DNA of 20,513 nucleotides from an uncultured bacterium (GTDB taxonomy: Bacteria; Bacillota; Clostridia; Lachnospirales; Anaerotignaceae): NCBI GenBank assembly GCA_905214825.1, contig CAJMNV010000016.1:1-20513 (forward strand), written 5' to 3'. This document shows, piece by piece, positions 8,268 to 15,804 of the stretch. Under the pieces are notes generated by a model. The model was not told where the DNA came from. It worked only from the letters and a program-made list of their open reading frames with translations, and ran no database searches. The position numbers and the translations under genes were made by a program. How positions within the stretch are numbered: the stretch's first letter is position 1; every line of letters starts with the position of its first letter.

Positions 8268-8735
8268 TTACGAATTTCGATAATTTTCATCTTCTTGAAG
8301 ATTGTTGGATAAAATTGCCTTTCTTGCCAAAGTATCACAATATTCATTGCCAGGATTGTCTGCATGGCCTTTCACCCATTGAAACGTCACATCATGCCGT
8401 TCTAACTGTTTTATCATATCCTCCCACAAATCCACATTAGACGCTTTTTCTTTTTTATTTTTCTGCCAGCCGTTTTGCTTCCATTTTGTCACCCAGCCTT
8501 TTGTGATGGCATCTATCACATATTTGGAGTCGCTGTACAATACCACATGACAAGGTTCTTTCAATGCTTCCAATGCTTTTATCACAGCCAACATTTCCAT
8601 ACGATTGTTTGTTGTCATACGATACCCTGCCGACAATTCTTTTTTTGCAGAACCATATAACAACAATGCACCATATCCACCTGATCCAGGATTTCCAGAA
8701 CAAGCACCATCTGTATAAATTTCCACTGTTTTCAT
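8268..8735 (-). CDS. rnhA: Ribonuclease HI
   Basis: RNase HI cuts the RNA strand of RNA-DNA hybrids, removing primers and R-loops. The 155-residue product has all catalytic carboxylates at the usual spacing: Asp9 in YTDGACSGNPG, Glu47 in NNRMEM, Asp69 in YSDSKYV and Asp134 in GNEYCD, plus His124 in WVKGHADN. Length equals the E. coli enzyme (155). The basic-protrusion region WVTKWKQNGWQKNKK is present, as in the E. coli type. The ATG at 8735 overlaps the ispD stop as ATGA, with AAGGAGG ahead of it inside the ispD end, so it is probably translated from the yacL-ispD message. Confidence 0.97.
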   Translation of the reverse strand: MKTVEIYTDGACSGNPGSGGYGALLLYGSAKKELSAGYRMTTNNRMEMLAVIKALEALKEPCHVVLYSDSKYVIDAITKGWVTKWKQNGWQKNKKEKASNVDLWEDMIKQLERHDVTFQWVKGHADNPGNEYCDTLARKAILSNNLQEDENYRNS

Positions 8736-9421
8736 GTTTTTGCCTCCTTCAAAAAGGCTTCTGCCACAACTAAATCTTCTTTTGTTGTAATTTTGATATT
8801 GCGATAACTACCCAAAACCACTTTCACATGATTTCCCGCAAATTCTGCCACAGAAGCATCATCTGTGCCCAAAAAGTCTTTTTCTTTTGCATATGTATAC
8901 GCTTTTGTGATAATCTCTTTGCGAAACGTTTGGGGTGTTTGTATTTGCCATAACAAATTGCGATCAGGTGTTTGCTCTGCCATACCATCTGGGGAACATA
9001 TTTTTATGGTATCTTTTGCAGGAACACCTATCACAGCACCATCATATATTTTCGCCGCCGCAATGCTATCTGCAATCATCTGTTCTGTTACAAAAGGACG
9101 CACCCCATCATGAATGAGTACCATTTCCGTCTCTTTTTCCAATACGGCCAATCCATTTGCCACAGAATGTTGTCTTTCTTTACCACCCAAAACAATATGA
9201 TGCACTTTTTGCCACTGATATTTTTTGCATAATGCTTGTACATCTTCCATACCATCTGCACTTACCACAAGCACAATATTTTGTATCAAGTCACTTTTTT
9301 CAAAAACATCAACCGTCCAAGCCAATATTTCTTTTTCGCAAACTTGCAAAAATTGTTTACTGATTTGTGTTCCCATACGTTTGCCTTTTCCTGCTGCCAT
9401 AATCATTGCTGTATTTTGCAA
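8732..9421 (-). CDS. ispD: 2-C-methyl-D-erythritol 4-phosphate cytidylyltransferase
   Basis: IspD joins CTP to methylerythritol 4-phosphate in the non-mevalonate isoprenoid pathway. The 229-residue product shows the nucleotide-binding MAAGKGKRMG (8-17), the following SKQF, the family signature VLIHDGVRPF (101-110), VPAKDTIK (133-140) and the TPQTF motif near 165. The likely start is a TTG at 9421, because AGGAGG lies 9 bases ahead; ATGs at 9406 and 9400 are possible but have no such site. It follows yacL, as in Bacillus, but the next gene is rnhA where Bacillus has ispF; ispF is not in this window. A hairpin in the yacL-ispD gap may lower read-through. Confidence 0.97.
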   Translation of the reverse strand: MQNTAMIMAAGKGKRMGTQISKQFLQVCEKEILAWTVDVFEKSDLIQNIVLVVSADGMEDVQALCKKYQWQKVHHIVLGGKERQHSVANGLAVLEKETEMVLIHDGVRPFVTEQMIADSIAAAKIYDGAVIGVPAKDTIKICSPDGMAEQTPDRNLLWQIQTPQTFRKEIITKAYTYAKEKDFLGTDDASVAEFAGNHVKVVLGSYRNIKITTKEDLVVAEAFLKEAKT

Positions 9422-9452
9422 TATTTTGTTCCTCCTTTCTTATGATACAACA

Positions 9453-9475
9453 AAAGGCGTATTTTTTACGCCTTT
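9453..9475 (-). terminator. Hairpin in the yacL-ispD gap (possible attenuator)
   Basis: A 9-bp perfect stem AAAGGCGTA (9453-9461) / TACGCCTTT (9467-9475) with a 5-base loop lies 8 bases past the yacL stop. The minus-strand tail is CCTTTTGTTG, a short T run, so termination may be partial. No obvious promoter is seen between it and ispD, which suggests processing or attenuation within one message. Confidence 0.6.
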
Positions 9476-9483
9476 CGTTTTGT

Positions 9484-10554
9484 TCATGCAATCATTTTTG
9501 TAAATATCATACGTCCTGCCGCTGTCTGCAACACACTTGTAACAGATACTTTTTTTGTTTCTCCAATAAATTTGTTTCCGCCATCTACAACAATCATGGT
9601 ACCATCATTCAAGTAAGCAATGCCTTGTCCCATTTCTTTCCCCGATTTGATAATGGTTACTTGCATTTCTTCTCCTGGTAACACAACTGGTTTTATGGCA
9701 TTTGCCAATTCATTGATATTCAGTACCCGTACACCTTGAAATTCTGCCACTTTGTTCAAATTAAAGTCATTTGTCACAACAAATGCATCCATACTTTCTG
9801 CCATTTTCAAAAGCATAGAATCCACTTCCATCTGTTGTGGTACAGAAAATTCTTTGATTTCCACAGACACAGCAAGCTGTTTTTGTATTTCATTCAAAAT
9901 ATCCAACCCACGTCTGCCACGATTTCTTTTCAAAGCATCTGCCGAATCCGCAATATGCCGCAATTCTTCCAATACAAAATCAGGAATGATAATTTTTCCT
10001 TCAATAAAGCCTGTTTGCAACAAATCCATAATTCTACCATCAATAATCACGCTAGTATCCAATATTTTTGGTCTGCCATACAACACACCTTCTTGTTGCA
10101 ACGGATTTGTTTGTATCAAAATTTTTTGCAAATTCGTCACATTGACTTCGTCTTTTTTTCTTCTTGCAACACGAAAACCCAAAACCCCAAAAAGCACATT
10201 CAACAACACAATAATAAATGTACCCACAGGGCCAAATCCACGAAAAGCCAAACCAATCAAATTGGCAATCACCAAACCAATCAAACAACCAAATACAGCA
10301 AATACCAATTCTTTGAAATTCATTTTTGTCAAACGCTCTTCTGTTTGTGATAATCTTTTGATGAGTATATCAGTCAGTTTGCTTGAAAATAAAAAATAAA
10401 ATATAAGTCCGATAAAAACTGCTCCAACAATAGGCACATATGTTGCAAAATTCTGATTGATATGGAAAATATCCATTGCCAAAGCCATGTGCAACACAGC
10501 AAACACCATTGCCGTTGTAACTAGACTGATAATCACCTTCAACAATCGTTTCAA
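9484..10554 (-). CDS. yacL: YacL-family membrane protein with PIN and TRAM domains
   Basis: YacL proteins join a membrane anchor to a PIN nuclease-like domain and a TRAM RNA-binding domain; their substrate is not established. The 356-residue product has hydrophobic segments at about 6-27, 38-56, 83-104 and 108-130, a PIN domain at about 163-280 with the acidic site residues Asp166 (LDTSVIIDGR), Glu196-197 (VLEELRH) and Asp263 (TNDFNL), and a TRAM domain at about 291-352. The RNRGRRGLDIL stretch is typical. Length matches Bacillus YacL (about 366). The start is a TTG at 10554 with AAGGAGG 9 bases ahead. It is followed by ispD, the same neighbour as in Bacillus. A nuclease role is inferred from the domains only. 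Confidence 0.93.
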   Translation of the reverse strand: MKRLLKVIISLVTTAMVFAVLHMALAMDIFHINQNFATYVPIVGAVFIGLIFYFLFSSKLTDILIKRLSQTEERLTKMNFKELVFAVFGCLIGLVIANLIGLAFRGFGPVGTFIIVLLNVLFGVLGFRVARRKKDEVNVTNLQKILIQTNPLQQEGVLYGRPKILDTSVIIDGRIMDLLQTGFIEGKIIIPDFVLEELRHIADSADALKRNRGRRGLDILNEIQKQLAVSVEIKEFSVPQQMEVDSMLLKMAESMDAFVVTNDFNLNKVAEFQGVRVLNINELANAIKPVVLPGEEMQVTIIKSGKEMGQGIAYLNDGTMIVVDGGNKFIGETKKVSVTSVLQTAAGRMIFTKMIA

Positions 10555-10589
10555 CAGAAATCACCTCCTTTTTTTGTTATATATTTTAA

Positions 10590-10618
10590 AGTTTATCAAT
10601 TTTTTTTCTGTTTTGCAA
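10590..10618 (-). promoter_or_regulatory. Possible promoter of yacL
   Basis: TTGCAA (10613-10618) and TAAACT (10590-10595), read on the minus strand with 17 bp between, lie 36 bases ahead of the yacL TTG start. A second candidate -10, TATAAT at 10667-10672 on the same strand, has no good -35. The whole gap is very AT-rich, so either match could be chance. Confidence 0.35.
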
Positions 10619-10706
10619 GTCGTTCTTTATTCTTTTTTCTCAACACTTTTCCTTTTTAAAAAACATATTATATGGTTTTCAATACTATATAAACTGTTTT
10701 TTTCTA

Positions 10707-10735
10707 TTGCTTTTGTTTGATATATTTGTTATGAT
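10707..10735 (+). promoter_or_regulatory. Promoter of the degV-family gene
   Basis: TATGAT (10730-10735) with TG one base before it forms an extended -10. A weak -35, TTGCTT (10707-10712), lies 17 bp upstream. The start of transcription would be near 10742, about 33 bases before the ATG. Confidence 0.6.
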
Positions 10736-10774
10736 AATAGAAAATATTTTTCATAAATATATAAGGAGGCAATC

Positions 10775-11674
10775 ATGCGAACATATCAAATTTTTAGCGA
10801 TGGTGCTTGTGACATACCATTGGCAGAAGCAGAACAAAATGCCTTACAACTCATTCCCTTTTATGTTTCTTTAAATCACCAAACATACTTAAAAGAACAA
10901 AGTGAATTATCCTTAAAAGACTTTTATCACTTTTTGCATATTGAACAAGGCTTTCCCAAAACTTCTTTGCCATCTGTGCAAGATTACATCGACAAATTTA
11001 CACCTATATTAGAACAAGGTAAAGATGTTGTCAGTTGTCATATCACACACACCCTCAGTGGTTCTGTACAATCTGCACTAACTGCAAAAATGATGTTGGA
11101 AGATACATACCCTGATGCAAATATTTATGTTGTTGACACATGGAATGCAACAGGCTCTCAGGCATTGCTGATTATGGAAGCATTGCGTATGCAAAAAGAA
11201 GGAAAATCTGCCAAAGATGTTGTCACATATTTGGAAGCCGCTAGAACAGACAGCAGTATTATATTTATTGTTGGTGGATTGAAACACTTACAACATGGTG
11301 GCAGAATTGGTAAAATCGCTTCCATATCCGGCAGTATTCTCAAAATCAAACCATTGATACAATTACAAAATGGTGAAATTCATTCCTGTGGTATTGCACG
11401 TAGTCGCAAAAAAGGATTATCTGAAATCATACGACTCACACAACAACATTTTGTAACAAGTCATGAAAATCCCGCAGATTATATCGGCATGATTGGTACC
11501 ACCGACAGCAAAGAAGAAGCATTACAAGTAGAACAGCAATTAAAAGAAGCCATACCGCATTTACACTGTTTTCCTGTATTCCATATTGGTGCCGCCATCG
11601 CCTCACACACCGGTCCTGGTACATTGGGTGTTTGTTTTGTCAAAAAATATGAACATTATTTTACAAAACCTTAA
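10775..11674 (+). CDS. DegV family protein (fatty-acid-binding fold)
   Basis: DegV/FakB-type proteins bind a fatty acid; the FakB members present it to the kinase FakA for phosphorylation. The 299-residue product shows the family marks FSDGACDIP (7-15), PKTSLPSVQDY (61-71), the SSLSG-like THTLSGSVQSA near 92-102, GGLKHLQHGGRIG near 167-179 and a terminal HIGAAIASHTGPGTLGV. Usual DegV length is about 280-300. ATAAGGAGG lies 6 bases before the ATG at 10775. It is divergent from yacL and stands alone; no fakA-like gene is in the window, so whether it acts in fatty-acid uptake is open. No strong terminator follows it. Confidence 0.93.
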   Translation: MRTYQIFSDGACDIPLAEAEQNALQLIPFYVSLNHQTYLKEQSELSLKDFYHFLHIEQGFPKTSLPSVQDYIDKFTPILEQGKDVVSCHITHTLSGSVQSALTAKMMLEDTYPDANIYVVDTWNATGSQALLIMEALRMQKEGKSAKDVVTYLEAARTDSSIIFIVGGLKHLQHGGRIGKIASISGSILKIKPLIQLQNGEIHSCGIARSRKKGLSEIIRLTQQHFVTSHENPADYIGMIGTTDSKEEALQVEQQLKEAIPHLHCFPVFHIGAAIASHTGPGTLGVCFVKKYEHYFTKP

Positions 11675-11771
11675 TTTTATGCTTTGTACTAATTTTTTCA
11701 ATATTAACAAAATTTTTTTATATTTCTATGACAATTTGTGAAATATATACTTCATTTTTATTCATTTTGTT

Positions 11772-11795
11772 TACTATTGTAATATATCAATACTA
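11772..11795. promoter_or_regulatory. Inverted repeat upstream of the ribbon-helix-helix gene
   Basis: TACTATTG (11772-11779) and CAATACTA (11788-11795) form a dyad with seven of eight bases paired and an 8-bp spacer. It ends 35 bases before the ATG of the RHH gene. Ribbon-helix-helix proteins often bind such dyads in their own promoter, so an autoregulatory operator is a reasonable guess. I could not draw a convincing promoter around it. Confidence 0.4.
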
Positions 11796-11830
11796 CAAAA
11801 AATCAACTACAATCATACTAGGTGATATAT

Positions 11831-12019
11831 ATGGAAAACGAAAAATTTGTTGTAAAAATCAAAAAAAATTATGGTGAAACATCTGTGGTATCTGCCAGAC
11901 TACCTGTTGAAATTGTAAAAAAATTGGATACTACTGCAAACAACACAGGACGTACTCGAAATGAATTGATATTGATGTGTATCGAATTTGCACTGACAAA
12001 ATTGGAAGTGGAAGAATAA
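11831..12019 (+). CDS. Small ribbon-helix-helix (CopG/Arc-like) DNA-binding protein
   Basis: The product is 62 residues. After a charged N-terminus it has a strand-like segment VVSARLPVEI, helix VEIVKKLDTTANN, a turn TGRTRNE and a second helix ELILMCIEFALTKLEV. This is the ribbon-helix-helix layout, in which two subunits pair their strands and insert them in the DNA major groove. I chose the ATG at 11831, which has AGGTG 6 bases ahead, over an in-frame GTG at 11822. No toxin gene adjoins it: the next gene on the same strand is thousands of bases away and ftsZ converges on it. It is thus more likely a free-standing regulator than an antitoxin. Its target is unknown; the dyad at 11772-11795 is a candidate. 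Confidence 0.82.
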   Translation: MENEKFVVKIKKNYGETSVVSARLPVEIVKKLDTTANNTGRTRNELILMCIEFALTKLEVEE

Positions 12020-12056
12020 TCACTTCCTTTTCAAACAATTTTTATTTGATTTCTAC

Positions 12057-12089
12057 AAAAAACCACCCATACTCTATGGGTGGTTTTTT
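12057..12089. terminator. Bidirectional terminator between the RHH gene and ftsZ
   Basis: A 14-bp stem AAAAAACCACCCAT (12057-12070) / ATGGGTGGTTTTTT (12076-12089) with loop ACTCT has a T run on both strands, so it can end both converging units. A second, weaker hairpin GGAAGTG (12004-12010) / CACTTCC (12021-12027) spans the RHH stop and is followed by TTTTC. Confidence 0.93.
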
Positions 12090-12113
12090 AGTATCTGTAT
12101 ATTTTAGAAAATA

Positions 12114-13283
12114 TTAAAATTTCTTTCTTGTCAAAAAGTCAGGAATTTTAATTTCAGACTCAAAATCGTCCAATTCTGTAAATCTTCTTGCAGGACGTAT
12201 GGTATCATCTTCTTCTGTGGGTGGTTCTGTCTGTGCTTCTTCTTGTTTTGTATCTTCTGTCATTGCTGTGTTTTGTGCTTTTTCCGCAGTGTTCAAAGAT
12301 ACTACACGTATAGGTTCTGGTGTAGGAATATCATCATCTAAACCAGTTGCAATCACAGTTACCACAACTTCATCTTGTAATTCTTCATTGATGGTTGTAC
12401 CAAATATAATTTCTGCTTCTGGGTCAATGGATTCACGGATTAAATCAGCCGCTTCTTCTGTTTCCAACAAACCTAAATTCATATCACCGCTAAAATTAAT
12501 CAACACACTTTTTGCCCCTTCAATGGTGGTCTCCAACAAAGGACTTTGTATTGCTGCTTTTGCCGCAACTTCTGCTTTGTTTTCACCCGTTGCACGTCCA
12601 ATCCCCATATGTGCCACACCTTTATCTGCCATAATAGTACGCACATCTGCAAAGTCCAAATTGATAACACCGGGCTTGGAAATCAAATCTGCAATCCCTT
12701 GTACCCCTTGTCTTAATATTTCATCTGCTTTTTTGAAAGCTTCTGTCAAAGTTGTTTTCTTGTCAATGATGCTCAACAGTCTTTGGTTGGGAATAATAAC
12801 CAATGTATCCACATTTTTTTTCAATTCCACAATCCCTTTTTCTGCATTGCTCATTCTTTTTTTCCCTTCAAAATTAAACGGTTTTGTTACAACACCAACT
12901 GTCAGTATACCCAATTCTTTTGAAATTGCGGCAATTCTAGGTGCAGCCCCTGTACCGGTACCACCGCCCATACCTGCTGTAATAAACACCATATCTGAAC
13001 CACGCAATGCTTGTGCAATTTCATCTTGTGTTTCGTCAACGGATTTTTCGCCGATTTCAGGGTTGCCACCAGCCCCCAGACCTTTTGTCAGTTTTTCACC
13101 AATCTGAATTTTTGTTGCAGATTTTGCTTTTGCCAAAGCCTGTCCATCTGTATTTACAGAAATAAATTCTACACCATCCAAACCATCATCAATCATACGG
13201 TCTACAGCATTGTTACCACCGCCGCCAACACCGATAACTTTTATCTGCGCCATACTGCTCATTGGGATATCAAATTCGAGCAA
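12114..13283 (-). CDS. ftsZ: Cell division protein FtsZ
   Basis: FtsZ is the tubulin-like GTPase that builds the division ring at midcell. The 389-residue product has the N-terminal nucleotide fold IKVIGVGGGGNNAVDRM (14-30), the tubulin signature GGGTGTG (106-112), the T7 synergy loop NLDFAD (208-213), a variable acidic linker (about 325-375, rich in T, E, Q and P) and the conserved C-terminal peptide IPDFLTRKKF that binds FtsA/SepF-type partners. The start is a TTG at 13283 with GGAGG 8 bases ahead, giving the MLEF opening also found in Bacillus FtsZ. It follows murA and ftsQ on the same strand after a 344-bp gap; no ftsA is present in the window. Confidence 0.98.
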   Translation of the reverse strand: MLEFDIPMSSMAQIKVIGVGGGGNNAVDRMIDDGLDGVEFISVNTDGQALAKAKSATKIQIGEKLTKGLGAGGNPEIGEKSVDETQDEIAQALRGSDMVFITAGMGGGTGTGAAPRIAAISKELGILTVGVVTKPFNFEGKKRMSNAEKGIVELKKNVDTLVIIPNQRLLSIIDKKTTLTEAFKKADEILRQGVQGIADLISKPGVINLDFADVRTIMADKGVAHMGIGRATGENKAEVAAKAAIQSPLLETTIEGAKSVLINFSGDMNLGLLETEEAADLIRESIDPEAEIIFGTTINEELQDEVVVTVIATGLDDDIPTPEPIRVVSLNTAEKAQNTAMTEDTKQEEAQTEPPTEEDDTIRPARRFTELDDFESEIKIPDFLTRKKF

Positions 13284-13627
13284 AAAAATCCCCTCCTACC
13301 AAATTCCATAATATTACCGTAATTATACAGGAAAAATTCATGAATTACCATATCCAAAGCGAATAATTCATAAATTTTTTCGATATTTTCAGCTATGTTT
13401 CTTTATTCCTTACCTATCATATCTTTTTTTTCACTTTTATTCAATAAAAATTTGCGAATTTCTGTAAAATCATTAAAAATATATTCACAAAAAACAACAA
13501 CTGTCTGCATTCACAAATGCATATTGCAATATTTGTTCAAATTATACGAAATTCACGACATCATTTCCCATAATAAATACATATCCTGTAATATGCCATT
13601 GCTATTTTTGTATCATCGGTTTGTATA
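13284..13627 (-). promoter_or_regulatory. ftsQ-ftsZ intergenic region, no gene, rich in dyads
   Basis: This 344-bp gap has no credible coding frame on either strand. It holds several exact symmetries: the hairpin TGCATT/AATGCA (13506-13521, loop CACA), the abutting 12-bp palindrome ATATTGCAATAT (13521-13532), the 12-bp palindrome AATTCATGAATT (13335-13346) and the inverted repeat ATGAATTA (13340-13347) / TAATTCAT (13364-13371). A consensus TATAAT on the minus strand at 13322-13327, about 40 bases before the ftsZ start, could be the -10 of an ftsZ promoter (weak -35). Another TATAAT reads on the same strand near 13541-13546. Control of ftsZ separate from murA-ftsQ is inferred. Confidence 0.5.
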
Positions 13628-14407
13628 TTATGTTAGATATCGAAATATCATTGGTTTTGATAAATCACTCAAATCCAATGTACCTCTATCTTCTTTTGAA
13701 ATTGTTTTTATAATCTCTGCCATATTCCTAATTTTTTGGTCCATATTCTCCATACTACCCAAATGTACACGCACACGATTCACTTGTGCATAAATATCTT
13801 CTGTATTAGAAACATCTATTTCTACGACCATTTCTGTTAATTCATATTTTTGTATCATTTGCGAAATCTGCAATACCACTTCCAATGATTTTGGATTTTC
13901 CACATTCAAAACATCACCTTTTTCAAATTCTTTGAATTGTAATCCCTTTACCAATGGCAAACCTTCCACATAATTGTTTTGTATATCCAACACACGACCT
14001 GCTTCATCTATGTAGAGGTAAGAGCCAAAATATGGTACATATGCCCTTACCTTACGTTCTGTCAATACAATGACAAACGTATTTGGAAATTCCCACACAA
14101 TTTTTGCTTTTTGGATATAAGGCTCTTGTTGCAATATCGTTTCTGCTTTGCTTCTGGAAAACAAAATGGCATTATCTCCTTGTGAAAGTTCAATTTTTTC
14201 GCATAATTCAGATGTGGTAAAATGTATTGCATTTTCCGCACGAATATTTTGTATTGCAAAAACAGGAGAAAATAACAAAGCCGCAACTGCCATCACAAGC
14301 AATACTGCCCCAATGGTATATTTTTGCATATGTTGTTTGTGTTTGTGGTTTCTGCTTTTCTTTTTTGTATGTTGTGCTTGATGTGATGCACCTTTTTTTT
14401 TCGCCAT
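13628..14407 (-). CDS. ftsQ: Cell division protein FtsQ/DivIB
   Basis: FtsQ (DivIB in Gram-positives) is a bitopic membrane protein of the divisome that links FtsL/FtsB (DivIC) with septal wall synthesis. The 259-residue product has a short, strongly basic cytoplasmic tail (1-31, rich in K, H and Q), one membrane helix (about 32-51), an extracellular POTRA domain (about 53-122: IQNIRAENAIHFTTSELCEKI onwards) and a FtsQ-type beta domain with WEFPNTFVIVLTERKVRAYV. Length is normal for DivIB. It starts 13 bp past murA, with AAGGATGG ahead of the ATG at 14407. The tail is unusually rich in Lys and His, which may be simply charge. Confidence 0.92.
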   Translation of the reverse strand: MAKKKGASHQAQHTKKKSRNHKHKQHMQKYTIGAVLLVMAVAALLFSPVFAIQNIRAENAIHFTTSELCEKIELSQGDNAILFSRSKAETILQQEPYIQKAKIVWEFPNTFVIVLTERKVRAYVPYFGSYLYIDEAGRVLDIQNNYVEGLPLVKGLQFKEFEKGDVLNVENPKSLEVVLQISQMIQKYELTEMVVEIDVSNTEDIYAQVNRVRVHLGSMENMDQKIRNMAEIIKTISKEDRGTLDLSDLSKPMIFRYLT

Positions 14408-14420
14408 ATCGTTACCATCC

Positions 14421-15674
14421 TTACGCTTTCAGATGCACACAACCTCCCAAAAATGTCAGCACATCTTCTATTTTTTCATATCCACGTTCTATATATACAT
14501 TTCCATACACTTGGCTTGTGCCTTCTGCCGCCAATGCTGCCAACAACAACGCCGCACCACCACGCAAATCCGACGCCTCCACTTTTGTACCATACAATTT
14601 TTCTACGCCAAAAACAGCGGCATTTCTTCTGTGCACTTGTATATTCGCCCCCATACGACACAACTCTTCTGCATGCCGAAATCTTGCCTCGAACACCGTT
14701 TCACTAATCATACAAGTTCCCTTTGCCAATGTCAATAGACTCATGAGCATTGGCTGCATATCTTTCGGAAAAGCAGGATATGGTCCTGTTGCAATGGTAA
14801 AATCCGACAAAAGTCTTGTGGGGGCTTGCAAATAAACAGCTTCTTGTTCATATCGCAAACCACAGCCCGTTTTTTCCAAGACTTCTAATGTCTGTTCCAT
14901 GTATTGTCGCTGCACACCACGCAAATACAATTTTCCACCTGTCATTGCTGCCGCACAAAGCAATGTGCCTGCTTCTATACGGTCAAAAGGTATCTCAAAT
15001 ACCGTACCATGTAATTTTGTCACACCCTCTATCATAATGGTTGGTGTACCTTCTCCATAAATTTCTGCACCACACCCTCTCAAAAACCGTACCAATGCAA
15101 TAATTTCAGGTTCTCGTGCTGCATTGTGTATCACAGTTGTACCTTCTGCTTTGACTGCCAAAAGCAATATATTTTCTGTTGCCCCTACACTTGGATAATC
15201 CAAATATAAATGATACCCCAACAACAAAGGTGCTTTGCAATAAAAAATACCTTCTTTTTCTTCAATATGCACACCCATTTTTTCAAATGCACGCAAATGT
15301 AAATCTATGGGGCGTCTACCAATGGTACAACCGCCAGAGTGTCCCATTACCGCTTTTTTCGTTCTTCCCAGCAACGCCCCCAAAAATAACACAGAAGAAC
15401 GCATTTTACAAACCATATCTTCTTTGATTTCATTTTGGTACAATGATTTGCTATTTATGGTAACGGTTCTACCTTCTTGTTTCACATCGCATCCCAAATC
15501 TCGCAATATTTCCAAAGAAACAAACAAGTCTGAAATCTGTGGGCAATTTTCCAATACCACTTCATCATCTGCCAAAATCGTTGCTGCCAAAATTGGCAAA
15601 ACAGCATTTTTACTCCCTCTCACAGAAAAATCCCCACCAATAACATGACCACCCTCTACCTCATAATATCCCAT
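14421..15674 (-). CDS. murA: UDP-N-acetylglucosamine 1-carboxyvinyltransferase
   Basis: MurA transfers enolpyruvate from PEP to UDP-GlcNAc, the first committed step of peptidoglycan precursor synthesis, in the cytoplasm. The 417-residue product has the substrate-binding GSKNAVLPIL (Lys22, Asn23), the catalytic loop GGCTIGRRPIDLHL with Cys116 (the residue attacked by fosfomycin in this family), and RIEAGT in the second half. Length fits the family (about 417-420). AGGGGGC lies ahead of the ATG at 15674. It leads a three-gene cluster murA-ftsQ-ftsZ; the usual neighbours further upstream (mraY, murD, ftsW, murG) are absent, replaced by a divergent peptidase gene. Gram-positives often have two MurA copies; this is likely the division-cluster one. 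Confidence 0.97.
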   Translation of the reverse strand: MGYYEVEGGHVIGGDFSVRGSKNAVLPILAATILADDEVVLENCPQISDLFVSLEILRDLGCDVKQEGRTVTINSKSLYQNEIKEDMVCKMRSSVLFLGALLGRTKKAVMGHSGGCTIGRRPIDLHLRAFEKMGVHIEEKEGIFYCKAPLLLGYHLYLDYPSVGATENILLLAVKAEGTTVIHNAAREPEIIALVRFLRGCGAEIYGEGTPTIMIEGVTKLHGTVFEIPFDRIEAGTLLCAAAMTGGKLYLRGVQRQYMEQTLEVLEKTGCGLRYEQEAVYLQAPTRLLSDFTIATGPYPAFPKDMQPMLMSLLTLAKGTCMISETVFEARFRHAEELCRMGANIQVHRRNAAVFGVEKLYGTKVEASDLRGGAALLLAALAAEGTSQVYGNVYIERGYEKIEDVLTFLGGCVHLKA

Positions 15675-15742
15675 ATTGTCGCCCCCTGTTGTTTTGTTAT
15701 GCTTATTTTATGGTAGGACAAAAATTTGTGTGCTTTTCCATA

Positions 15743-15771
15743 TTTACAAATTGCTAAATTCTTTGTATCAT
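15743..15771 (+). promoter_or_regulatory. Promoter of the P1 peptidase gene
   Basis: TTTACA (15743-15748) and TATCAT (15766-15771) each match the sigma-A consensus at five of six bases, with a 17-bp spacer. The start would be near 15778, and AAAGGAG (15791-15797) lies between it and the ATG. It sits in the 130-bp gap divergent from murA. Confidence 0.8.
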
Positions 15772-15804
15772 TGATGAAAAAAAATCATATAAAGGAGTTG
15801 CCAT

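Noticed and set aside
12199..13107. A 302-codon open frame on the plus strand
   Set aside because: It lies wholly antisense to ftsZ, is rich in Ser, has no ribosome site or known motif, and arises from the codon use of ftsZ.
13395..13793. A 132-codon frame on the plus strand partly in the ftsQ-ftsZ gap
   Set aside because: It overlaps the 3' end of ftsQ in antisense, has no ribosome site and looks like translated AT-rich DNA.
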